DNA from: Actinomycetes bacterium
Lineage (GTDB): Bacteria > Actinomycetota > Acidimicrobiia > Acidimicrobiales > RAAP-2
Direction of reading: 5' to 3'
Length of the DNA: 39,789 nucleotides
NCBI GenBank assembly: GCA_021831035.1
Contig: JAKBNL010000018.1
Coordinates: 1 to 39,789, forward strand
The notes under the pieces were generated by a model. It was not told the DNA's origin, searched no databases, and was given only the letters and a program-made list of their open reading frames with translations. Below are positions 1 through 9,144 of the stretch, in pieces. Position numbers and translations under genes: made by a program. Position 1 is the stretch's first letter. Every line of letters begins with the position of its first letter.

Positions 1-1418
1 GCGGCACCGGGGGCGCGAACGGGTCCGCCGTCACCGAGGCGCCCACCCGGCGGTCCGCCGAGGCCCCCGTGGAGGCGTCGGCCCCCGAGGCGCCCGGTAG
101 CGAGGGCGCGCGCCGCTCGCGGCGTCGTCGGGGCACCGAACGGCGCGGCCGCGCCCAGGGCCGGTACCTCATGGCGGTTCACACCACGCCCGAGGGGACC
201 CACATCGCCACCCTCGAGGGGCGCTCGATGGTCGAGTACGTCCTCGCCAAGACCGCCGACGAGACCACCCAGATCGACGGCAACATTTACGTCGGGCGGA
301 TCCAGAACGTGCTGCCGGGCATGGAGCTCGCCTTCGTGGACATCGGCATCCCCAAGAACGCCGTGCTGTACCGCGGCGACGTCGCCTACGACGCCGACGA
401 CCTCGAGGGTCCGGTCAAGGATATGCGCATCGAGCAGATGATCCGGGCCGGCCAGACCATCATCTGTCAGGTCACCAAGAACGCCATCGGCGCCAAGGGA
501 GCGCGGCTCACCCAGGAGGTCAGCCTGCCCGGACGCTTCGTGGTGCTGGTGCCGAACTCCACGACCATCGGCATCTCCAAGCGTCTCCCCGACGGGGAGC
601 GCCGTCGGCTGCGCAAGATCATCGACGAGGTCAAGCCGGAGCGCCACGGCCTGATCGTGCGCACCGCCGCCGAGGGCGTCTCGGCCGACGACCTCGCCCG
701 CGACGTGGCCTCGCTGAGCGAGAAGTGGGAGGCCATCGAGGCCGAGGTGGGCCGCTCCAACCAACCCCGACTCATCTACCGCGACCTCGACCTCGCCGTG
801 CGGGTGCTGCGCGAGGAGCTGAACGACGACTACCGGGCCGTCCTGATCGACGACGAGGACCTCTACGACAAGGTGCGTGAGTACGTCCTGGCCGTGAACC
901 CCGAGCTCGCCGACCGCATCGAGTACTACGACCCCGCGGTGGAGTCGCTCCCGCTGTTCGAGCGCTACTTCGTCCACGAGCAGCTCCACCGGGCGCTCGA
1001 CCGCAAGGTCTTCTTGCCCTCGGGCGGGTCGCTCATCATCGAGCGGACCGAGGCCCTCACGGTGATCGACGTGAACACCGGCAAGAACGTGGGCAAGAAC
1101 AACCTCGAAGAGACGGTCTTTCGCAACAACCTCGAGGCGGCCGAGGAGGTCGCGCGCCAGCTGCGCCTGCGCGACATCGGCGGCATCATCGTGATCGACT
1201 TCATCGACATGGAGTCCAAGTCCAACCGCGACGCCGTCGCCTCGGCCCTGCGCCAGGCCCTCAGCCGGGACAAGACCCGCACCCAGGTCTTCGATATCTC
1301 CGAGCTGGGCCTGGTGGAGATGACCCGCAAGCGGGTCAACGAGGGTCTCCTCGAGGCTCTGTCGGTGCCCTGCTCGGTCTGCGACGGGCGCGGCTTCATC
1401 GTCCAGACCGGGCTGTAG
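1..1418 (+). CDS. rne: Ribonuclease E/G, 5'-truncated by the window edge
   Basis: Endoribonuclease that starts mRNA decay and processes rRNA and tRNA precursors. The frame is open to the first base, so the true start lies outside the window; residues here are numbered from an internal GTG at 69. An Ala/Pro/Arg-rich N-terminal extension (to about residue 32) precedes an S1 domain (about 68-145, with GNIYVGRIQNVLPGM). The 5'-sensor segment GLIVRTA is at 194-200. The DNase I-like catalytic core has the two metal-binding aspartates, D334 in TVIDVNTGKN and D377 in IIVIDFIDM. The zinc-link cysteines C435 and C438 (PCSVCDG) lie 11 residues before the end, so the C-terminal scaffold typical of long RNase E is absent, as in RNase G. 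It precedes rplU, the usual actinobacterial place for rne. Family assignment is firm; E versus G naming is a matter of convention. Confidence 0.95.
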   Translation, partial: GTGGANGSAVTEAPTRRSAEAPVEASAPEAPGSEGARRSRRRRGTERRGRAQGRYLMAVHTTPEGTHIATLEGRSMVEYVLAKTADETTQIDGNIYVGRIQNVLPGMELAFVDIGIPKNAVLYRGDVAYDADDLEGPVKDMRIEQMIRAGQTIICQVTKNAIGAKGARLTQEVSLPGRFVVLVPNSTTIGISKRLPDGERRRLRKIIDEVKPERHGLIVRTAAEGVSADDLARDVASLSEKWEAIEAEVGRSNQPRLIYRDLDLAVRVLREELNDDYRAVLIDDEDLYDKVREYVLAVNPELADRIEYYDPAVESLPLFERYFVHEQLHRALDRKVFLPSGGSLIIERTEALTVIDVNTGKNVGKNNLEETVFRNNLEAAEEVARQLRLRDIGGIIVIDFIDMESKSNRDAVASALRQALSRDKTRTQVFDISELGLVEMTRKRVNEGLLEALSVPCSVCDGRGFIVQTGL

Positions 1419-1434
1419 CCACCGGCCCGTCGGC

Positions 1435-1440
1435 TAGTAT
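1435..1440 (+). promoter_or_regulatory. Probable -10 box of rplU-rpmA
   Basis: TAGTAT lies 9 nt before the rplU ATG, with no Shine-Dalgarno sequence between them. A start point about 7 nt downstream would give a leader of only a few nucleotides. No convincing -35 is visible. Confidence 0.5.
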
Positions 1441-1449
1441 GGACTCCCT

Positions 1450-1761
1450 ATGTACGCCGTCATCCGAGTAGGCACGTCCCAAGAGCGCGTCACCGAGGGC
1501 CAGGTCGTCCGCGTCGACCTGCGGCCCGAGGAGGTGGGCGCGAGCGTCGAGTTCCGGCCCGTCCTCGTGGTCGACGGCGACGCGGTCGTCGCCGGGCCGG
1601 CCCTCAAGGGGGCAACGGTCACCGGCACGATCCTGGGCGAGGAGAAGGGCCCGAAGATCCGGGGACTGACCTACAAGCCCAAGGCCATCCAGCGTCGCCG
1701 TTGGGGCCACCGCCAGCGCTACTCGACCGTCGAGATCACGAAGATCTCGACCACGGCCTAG
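1450..1761 (+). CDS. rplU: 50S ribosomal protein L21
   Basis: Component of the large ribosomal subunit that binds 23S rRNA. The 103-residue length is normal for L21. It begins MYAVIRVG and ends with the conserved basic RNA-binding segment ([17 protein letters not shown], about residues 75-91) followed by the strand VEITKI. It lies 31 bp after the RNase E/G stop and directly before rpmA, the near-universal rplU-rpmA-obgE order. The ATG at 1450 is chosen because the conserved N-terminus begins there; the start has no Shine-Dalgarno sequence and a nearby -10-like box. Confidence 0.97.
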   Translation: MYAVIRVGTSQERVTEGQVVRVDLRPEEVGASVEFRPVLVVDGDAVVAGPALKGATVTGTILGEEKGPKIRGLTYKPKAIQRRRWGHRQRYSTVEITKISTTA

Positions 1762-1769
1762 GAGGAGAG

Positions 1770-2021
1770 ATGTCCAAGACCAAAGGTGGCGGCTCCACCC
1801 GTAACGGCCGCGACTCCCGGGCCCAGCGCCTCGGCGTGAAGGCCTTCGACGGGACGGCCGTCACGACCGGTTCGATCCTGGTGCGTCAGCGCGGCACCCA
1901 GTTCCACCCCGGGCGCAACGTCGCCAAGGGCAAGGACGACACGCTCTTCGCCCTCGCCGAGGGGACCGTCAAGTTCGGCTTCCGCGCCGGACGCAAGCTG
2001 GTCGACGTCCTCACCGACTGA
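1770..2021 (+). CDS. rpmA: 50S ribosomal protein L27
   Basis: Large-subunit protein whose N-terminus reaches the peptidyl transferase centre. The 83 residues start [16 protein letters not shown], the L27 signature, and end in the conserved [12 protein letters not shown] strand region. The ATG at 1770 has a strong Shine-Dalgarno sequence (GGAGGAG at 1761-1767) that begins at the last base of the rplU stop, so the two are co-transcribed. A longer frame from 1701 exists but its extra residues are unrelated to L27. There is no cleavable Firmicute-style N-terminal extension. A terminator hairpin follows. Confidence 0.97.
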   Translation: MSKTKGGGSTRNGRDSRAQRLGVKAFDGTAVTTGSILVRQRGTQFHPGRNVAKGKDDTLFALAEGTVKFGFRAGRKLVDVLTD

Positions 2022-2041
2022 GCCGGCCGCACCCCGCGACG

Positions 2042-2066
2042 GCCCCGGGCGCGCGCCCGGGGCTTT
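2042..2066 (+). terminator. Intrinsic terminator after rpmA
   Basis: A 9-bp perfect GC stem (2042-2050 with 2055-2063) closed by a GCGC loop is followed by TTTCGT. It lies 20 bp after the rpmA stop and ends the rplU-rpmA transcript. It may also act on the minus-strand gene ending at 2095, although no T-run follows on that strand. Confidence 0.8.
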
Positions 2067-2094
2067 CGTGTTCCCGGGGTCGCGCCGTACGGGC

Positions 2095-2547
2095 CTAGGG
2101 GTCCTCGGCGAGCGAGCGGAGCCGTTCGAGTGAGGCGAGCAGCCGCTCGGGCGTGGTGGCGCGGGCGCGGGCGACACGGGACTCGTCGGTGAGCTCGCGC
2201 CAGTCGTAGGTGTGGGTGACCGCCGTGCGCTCGGGGCCGAGCGCCTCGAGATCGAACGACCACTGGTGACCGGGGGGTTCGAGTCCGGGCTCGGCCGGGC
2301 GCCAGGCCAGTCGCACCCCCTCGACGAAGTCCACCACGTGGTTCTCGCGGACCTGGCCGTTCGTCAGGTGGGTCGTGAAGACCGCCCCGGCGCGGCGCAC
2401 CCGCTGGCCGGCATCGGCCCGGGCCAGATTGTCGTTGCCGTCCCAGCGGGGCTGGGCGGCGGGGTCGGCGATGAGCTCGAAGACCCGCGCCGACGGCGCG
2501 GCGATCTCCAGGCGGGCGCTCACCACTCGGGTCTCGGGTGCGGTCAT
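2095..2547 (-). CDS. SRPBCC (START/polyketide cyclase-like) family protein
   Basis: A 150-residue protein with the pattern of the SRPBCC ligand-binding fold: an N-terminal strand (SARLEIAAPSARVFELIADP), a tryptophan-containing turn (QPRWDGND), central strands, and a late antiparallel pair (TAVTHTYDWREL). Members bind or modify hydrophobic ligands; no catalytic residue is evident, so the substrate is unknown. I take the ATG at 2547; a TTG four codons upstream (2559) is possible. No clear Shine-Dalgarno sequence is present. The gene lies downstream of hupB on the same strand but is separated from it by a strong hairpin, so it is probably a separate unit. Confidence 0.75.
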   Translation of the reverse strand: MTAPETRVVSARLEIAAPSARVFELIADPAAQPRWDGNDNLARADAGQRVRRAGAVFTTHLTNGQVRENHVVDFVEGVRLAWRPAEPGLEPPGHQWSFDLEALGPERTAVTHTYDWRELTDESRVARARATTPERLLASLERLRSLAEDP

Positions 2548-2587
2548 CGGGCCAGTCAAGCACGGCCCGGTCCGGGGCCGGAGACGA

Positions 2588-2621
2588 CGAGAGCCCCGGG
2601 CCCAAGGGCCCGGGGCTCTCG
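2588..2621 (-). terminator. Long hairpin between hupB and the SRPBCC gene
   Basis: A near-perfect palindrome with 15-16 bp arms (2588-2603 and 2606-2621) around an AA centre lies 11 bp beyond the hupB stop. The stem is almost entirely GC-rich and lacks a T-run on either strand, so it is a U-less hairpin terminator or 3'-end stabiliser for hupB mRNA. Confidence 0.7.
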
Positions 2622-2632
2622 TGGCTCGGGGT

Positions 2633-2908
2633 CTAACCCTTCACGGCCTTCTTGAAGGTCGACCCGATCGACACCTTGGGCGCACGCGACGCCTTCACCT
2701 GGATGGTCTCGCCCGTCTGGGGGTTGCGGGCCGTACGGGCCTTGCGCTCGACGCGCTCGAACGACAGGAAGCCCGACAGAACGATCTTCTCACCCTTCGA
2801 CACGTTGGCGACCACGACGTCCTCGAAGGACTTGAGGACCTCCGCCACGGTGCTCTTGGTGGCGCCAGTTTCGGCCACAATTGCATCTACCAACTCGGCC
2901 TTGTTCAC
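2633..2908 (-). CDS. hupB: HU family DNA-binding protein
   Basis: Nucleoid-associated protein that bends DNA as a dimer. The 91 residues match the basic HU length: an alpha-helical dimerisation part (MNKAELVDAIVAETGATKST), the strand signature GFLSFERVERKART (about 46-59), and the proline-bearing intercalating arm ARNPQTGETI. It lacks the long Lys/Ala/Pro-rich C-terminal tail of mycobacterial and streptomycete HupB/HupS. The GTG start at 2908 is preceded by AAGGAG (2916-2921) at 7 nt spacing. The 5' region contains an AT-rich patch and a symmetric hairpin switch, annotated separately. Confidence 0.95.
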   Translation of the reverse strand: MNKAELVDAIVAETGATKSTVAEVLKSFEDVVVANVSKGEKIVLSGFLSFERVERKARTARNPQTGETIQVKASRAPKVSIGSTFKKAVKG

Positions 2909-2940
2909 CGGTCGACTCCTTTATCTCTCTCGGATCGGCA

Positions 2941-2963
2941 CTGGGGACTCCCAGACGCCTGGG
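2941..2963 (-). promoter_or_regulatory. Two mutually exclusive hairpins in the hupB 5' region
   Basis: On the + strand the sequence is CTGGG, GACT, CCCAG, ACGC, CTGGG. The central segment (2950-2954) is complementary to both flanks (2941-2945 and 2959-2963), each with a 4-nt loop, so hupB RNA can form one hairpin or the other but not both. The element lies 33-55 nt upstream of the GTG start and about 20 nt upstream of the Shine-Dalgarno sequence. The pairing is directly visible; regulation is inference. Confidence 0.45.
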
Positions 2964-3000
2964 CCATTTTTACCCTTTTTTCTTGGAAATTCGGGCATTT
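2964..3000 (-). promoter_or_regulatory. AT-rich patch, likely hupB promoter region
   Basis: This short stretch has runs of T and A (reading minus: AAGAAAAAAGGGTAAAAATG) in a window that is otherwise strongly GC-rich. Its place upstream of hupB suggests the promoter, with a TAAAAA or AAAAAT hexamer as a possible -10. No -35 at normal spacing could be picked out. The rest of the 206-bp gap between hupB and the divergent aminotransferase (3001-3102) shows nothing else recognisable. Confidence 0.35.
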
Positions 3001-3102
3001 GGGTCCGAGACATCGGGGAGACCACCCCCTCGGTGGGGCGTCGTGCCTGGTCAGGCCGGAATCACCGGCCCTGATTCTCCCGGGCGGGGGAGGGCGGCGC
3101 CC

Positions 3103-3108
3103 TACGAT
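3103..3108 (+). promoter_or_regulatory. -10 box, leaderless start of the aminotransferase gene
   Basis: TACGAT ends exactly 6 nt before the ATG at 3115, placing the expected transcription start on or next to the start codon. No Shine-Dalgarno sequence is present. Confidence 0.6.
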
Positions 3109-3114
3109 GGCGCG

Positions 3115-4479
3115 ATGGACCGCCCCGATCGCCCACAACTGTCCGGACTCCTCGAGCGCGAGCGGGCCCGGTACCGGGCCGAGCACCCCCGCTCCCTCGC
3201 CCTCAGCCAGGGCGCGCGCAACCTCCTGGCGGGCGTGCCCATGACCTGGATGCGCAAGTGGGCCGGCGGCTTCCCCCTCGGCTTCACGGGCGCCCACGGG
3301 GCCTCCGTCACCGACCTCGACGGCCACGACCTGGTCGACTTCGCCCTGGGCGACACCGGGGCGATGGCCGGACACTCCCCGGCGCCGCTCATGGCCGCCC
3401 TCGTGGAGCGGGTCGGGCGGGCGGGCGGGGTCACGACGATGCTGCCCAACGAGGACGCCCAGTGGGTGGCGGCCGAGCTGACCCGGCGCTTCGGGCCGAC
3501 CCGGTGGTCCTTCACCCTCTCGGCGACCGACGCGAACCGCTGGATGCTGCGCCTGGCCCGCATGGTGACCGGCCGGGCGAAGGTGCTGGTCTTTAACTAC
3601 TGCTACCACGGCACGGTCGACGAGACCATCGCCGTGATCGGCCCCGACGGGCGCGCCGCGTCGCGCCCGGGCAACGTGGGCCCGGCCGTCGACCCCGCCG
3701 CGACGACGAGGGTCGTGGAGTTCAACGACCTCGCGGCCCTCGAGCGCGAGCTGGCCGCGGGTGACGTGGCCTGCGTGCTGTGCGAACCGGCCCTGACCAA
3801 CATCGGGATCGTCCTGCCCGAACCCGGTTTCCTCGAGGGGGTGCGCGCCGCGTGCGACGCGACCGGGACCCTGCTCGTCATCGACGAGACCCACACGTTC
3901 TCGGCGGGCCCGGGCGGTGCGACGCGGCGCTGGGGCCTCGTCCCCGACGCGGTGACGATCGGCAAGTCGCTCGGCGGGGGCGTCCCCTCGGGGGCCTACG
4001 GGCTGAGCGAGGAGTTGGCCGCCCGCGTCCTCGCCCAGGCGGTCGACGGCTACGACCTCGAGGACGTGGGCGGGGTGGGGGGGACCCTGGCCGGCAACGC
4101 CCTGAGCCTGGCCGCCATGCGCGCCGTACTCGGTGAGGTCCTCACCGAGGAGGCCTTCGCCACGATGGAGGAGCTCGCCACCGCCTTCGCGGCCGACGTC
4201 GCGGCCACGATCGAGCGCAACGCCCTCGCGTGGTCGGTCGTGCAGCTCGGCGCGCGCTGCGAGTACCGCTTCGCCTACCCCGCGCCGAGCAGCGGCGGGG
4301 CGTCGGCGGCCGCGAGCGACCCCGCGCTCGAGGAGTACCTCCACCTCTACGGGGTGAACCGGGGGGTCCTCATCACCCCGTTCCACAACATGGCCCTCAT
4401 GTGCCCGGCGACCACGCGCGACGACGTGGCCCGCCACTCGGTCGTCTTCGCCGAGGCGGTCGGCGAGCTGGTCGCCTAG
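3115..4479 (+). CDS. Class III PLP-dependent aminotransferase, glutamate-1-semialdehyde aminomutase-like
   Basis: A 454-residue fold-type I PLP enzyme. PLP-contacting motifs are clear: VIDETHTF with D257 (pyridine nitrogen) and TIGKSLGGGVPSGAYG with K284 as the Schiff-base lysine. The substrate-side segment FNYCYHGTVDETI is typical of GSA-aminomutase-like transaminases. No haem genes are nearby, so it is probably a transaminase of unknown substrate rather than HemL. I chose the ATG at 3115 because an -10-like box lies 6 nt upstream and the longer frame from 2881 would run through the hupB promoter region. It stands alone between hupB and obgE, which has its own promoter. Confidence 0.85.
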   Translation: MDRPDRPQLSGLLERERARYRAEHPRSLALSQGARNLLAGVPMTWMRKWAGGFPLGFTGAHGASVTDLDGHDLVDFALGDTGAMAGHSPAPLMAALVERVGRAGGVTTMLPNEDAQWVAAELTRRFGPTRWSFTLSATDANRWMLRLARMVTGRAKVLVFNYCYHGTVDETIAVIGPDGRAASRPGNVGPAVDPAATTRVVEFNDLAALERELAAGDVACVLCEPALTNIGIVLPEPGFLEGVRAACDATGTLLVIDETHTFSAGPGGATRRWGLVPDAVTIGKSLGGGVPSGAYGLSEELAARVLAQAVDGYDLEDVGGVGGTLAGNALSLAAMRAVLGEVLTEEAFATMEELATAFAADVAATIERNALAWSVVQLGARCEYRFAYPAPSSGGASAAASDPALEEYLHLYGVNRGVLITPFHNMALMCPATTRDDVARHSVVFAEAVGELVA

Positions 4480-4504
4480 CCCCGGGGCCGCGGGGGGCCA
4501 CCCG

Positions 4505-6950
<2,446 letters not shown>

Positions 6951-6961
6951 GGATCGCCCGT

Positions 6962-6967
6962 TACGCT
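6962..6967 (+). promoter_or_regulatory. -10 box, leaderless start of proA
   Basis: TACGCT ends 6 nt before the ATG at 6974. It suggests proA has its own start point although it follows proB by only 23 bp. Confidence 0.55.
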
Positions 6968-6973
6968 TGAGCC

Positions 6974-8206
6974 ATGAGTGACGCCCTCCTCGCCCAGGGC
7001 CGGGCCGTGCGCGCCGCCGCGACGGCGCTGGCCCAGTCGCCCGACGAGGTCCGTCGCGCCGTGGTGCTCGACGTCGCCGAGCGACTCGAGGCGCGGATCG
7101 AGGAGGTCGTGGCCGCGAACGCGCTCGACCTGGCCGCCTACGACGACCCCGGTCCGGGGCGCGACCGGCTGACCCTCACCCCGGCACGGATCGGGGCCAT
7201 GGCCGCGGCGCTGCGCGACATCGCGGCGCTGCCCGACCCCCTCTTCGAGGTGGCCGAGGCCTTCACCCGGCCCAACGGCCTGCGCGTCGAGAAGGTCCGG
7301 GTGCCCCTCGGGGTGGTGGGCGTCGTCTACGAGAACCGGCCCAACGTCACCTGCGACGTGGCCGGGCTGTGCGTGCGCAGCGGCAACGCCGCCTTCTTGC
7401 GCGGGTCCTCCTCGGCCCAGCGCTCCAACGAGATGCTCGTCGGGCTGTGGCACGCTGCCCTCGAGAAGGAGGGGCTGCCGGCCGCGGCGGTGAGCCTGGT
7501 CGCCGACCCCTCGCGTGAGGCCGCGGCCGCCTTCATGGGCCTGGTCGGGGTGATCGACTGCCTCATCCCCCGCGGGGGGCCGTCGCTGATCGCCGCCCTG
7601 CGCGAGCACGCCCGGGTGCCCTACGTCCTCGACGGCGACGGCAACTGCCACGTCTACGTCGACGCGGCGGCCGACCTCGCCATGGCGCGCGCCATCGTCG
7701 CCAACGCCAAGACCTCCCGCCCCGGGGTCTGCAACGCCGCCGAGACCCTCCTCGTGCACCGCGACGTGGCCGACGCCTTCCTCGCCGGTCTGCCCGACGC
7801 CTTGCCCGGGGTCGAGCTGCGCGCCGACGAGCGGGCTCGGGCCGCCCTGCCGGGATCGGTGCCGGCCACCGAGGCGGACTTCGCGACCGAGTTCCTCGAC
7901 CTGGTGCTCGCGGTGGGGGTCGTGGACTCCCTCGACGAGGCCGTGGCCCACGTGGCCCGCTTCGGCACCGGCCACTCCGAGGCCATCGTCACCGAGGACC
8001 CCGTGGCCGCCGAGGCGTGGGTCCGGCGGGTCGACGCGGCCGCGGTCCTCGTGAACGCCTCCACGCGCTTCATCGACGGCGGCGAGCTGGGTCTGGGCGG
8101 GGAGGTCGGGATCTCCACCCAGAAGCTCCACGCCCGCGGGCCGATGGGCCTGCGCGAGCTGACCTGCCTCAAGTGGGTCGTGCGCGGCGAGGGGCAGGTC
8201 CGGTGA
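6974..8206 (+). CDS. proA: Glutamate-5-semialdehyde dehydrogenase (gamma-glutamyl phosphate reductase)
   Basis: Second step of proline synthesis, reducing glutamyl-5-phosphate with NADPH. At 410 residues it is of normal length for ProA. The aldehyde dehydrogenase fold shows VPLGVVGVVYENRPNVT for cofactor binding, the catalytic cysteine C253 in SRPGVCNAAETLLV, and the C-terminal signature (ASTRFIDGGELGLGGEVGIST, about 369-389). The stop overlaps the GTG of the downstream MoxR gene by 4 nt (GTGA), so the proline gene and the MoxR cassette are translationally coupled despite having no known functional link. Confidence 0.97.
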   Translation: MSDALLAQGRAVRAAATALAQSPDEVRRAVVLDVAERLEARIEEVVAANALDLAAYDDPGPGRDRLTLTPARIGAMAAALRDIAALPDPLFEVAEAFTRPNGLRVEKVRVPLGVVGVVYENRPNVTCDVAGLCVRSGNAAFLRGSSSAQRSNEMLVGLWHAALEKEGLPAAAVSLVADPSREAAAAFMGLVGVIDCLIPRGGPSLIAALREHARVPYVLDGDGNCHVYVDAAADLAMARAIVANAKTSRPGVCNAAETLLVHRDVADAFLAGLPDALPGVELRADERARAALPGSVPATEADFATEFLDLVLAVGVVDSLDEAVAHVARFGTGHSEAIVTEDPVAAEAWVRRVDAAAVLVNASTRFIDGGELGLGGEVGISTQKLHARGPMGLRELTCLKWVVRGEGQVR

Positions 8207-9144
8207 GCCTCGACCCGCGCGCCGAGGTGGCCGAGCGGCTCGGGCTGGCCGAGGTCCCCCCGGCGCGCTTCGCCAGTCCCGACGAGGTCCGCGAGCGCCT
8301 GGCCAAGTCCGACTACCTGAGCGACGCGGCGATCGCCTCGACGACCTTCCTCGCCGACCGCCTGGCCAAGCCCGTGCTCGTCGAGGGCCCGGCCGGCACG
8401 GGTAAGACGGCGCTCGCCAAGGCCGTCGCCGAGGCGCTGGGCGCCCGGCTGGTGCGCCTGCAGTGCTACGAGGGCCTCGACGAGAGCAAGGCCCTCTACG
8501 AGTGGAACTACCGCAAGCAGCTCCTGCGGATCCAGGCCGGGCGCACCGAGTCGGGCGGCGCCGAGGAGTGGCGGGCGCTCGAAGAGGACATCTTCGCCGA
8601 GGAGTTCATGCTCACCCGGCCCCTCCTCGAGGCGATCACCGCCGAGGACCCCGTCGTGCTGTTGATCGACGAGGTCGACCGGGTCGAGCTCGAGACCGAG
8701 GCGCTCTTGCTCGAGGTCCTCTCGGAGTACCAGGTGTCGATCCCCGAGCTCGGCACGGTCCGCGCCCGCCAGATCCCGATGGTCTTTCTCACCTCGAACA
8801 ACACCCGGGAGCTCTCCGAGGCGCTGAAGCGCCGCTGCCTCTACCTCTACGTCGGCTACCCCTCGATCGAGCGCGAGCGCGACATCATCCTGGCGCGCGT
8901 GCCGGGCGTCTCGGGCGCGCTGGCCACGCGCATCGCCCAGGTGGTGCGCAGCCTGCGCGAGCTCGACCTGAAGAAGGCCCCCTCGGTCTCTGAGACCCTG
9001 GACTGGGCGCGCACCCTGGTCGTGCTGGGACGCGAGGAGATCGGCGACGAGGAGGCGGCGGCGACGCTGCACATCCTGCTCAAGTACCAGACCGACATCG
9101 AGCGCGCCACCAAGGAGCTCCTGGGCGGCCGGGCGCGTGCTTAG
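8203..9144 (+). CDS. MoxR-family AAA+ ATPase
   Basis: A 313-residue AAA+ ATPase of the MoxR/CoxD group, chaperone-like enzymes that act with VWA-domain partners on metalloenzymes or envelope complexes. Walker A is GPAGTGKT at 62-69; Walker B is VVLLIDEVD with D156; sensor and arginine-finger region is FLTSNNTRELSEALKRRCLY. A C-terminal helical lid follows. I use the GTG at 8203, which overlaps the proA stop; the frame also extends upstream inside proA but only as a shadow. The gene overlaps the downstream CoxE-like gene by 8 nt, supporting a functional pair. The substrate is unknown. Confidence 0.9.
   Translation: MSLDPRAEVAERLGLAEVPPARFASPDEVRERLAKSDYLSDAAIASTTFLADRLAKPVLVEGPAGTGKTALAKAVAEALGARLVRLQCYEGLDESKALYEWNYRKQLLRIQAGRTESGGAEEWRALEEDIFAEEFMLTRPLLEAITAEDPVVLLIDEVDRVELETEALLLEVLSEYQVSIPELGTVRARQIPMVFLTSNNTRELSEALKRRCLYLYVGYPSIERERDIILARVPGVSGALATRIAQVVRSLRELDLKKAPSVSETLDWARTLVVLGREEIGDEEAAATLHILLKYQTDIERATKELLGGRARA

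Noticed and set aside
2881..3114. N-terminal extension of the aminotransferase to 2881.
   Set aside because: The extra residues are unlike the family and would be translated from the hupB promoter and start region on the other strand.
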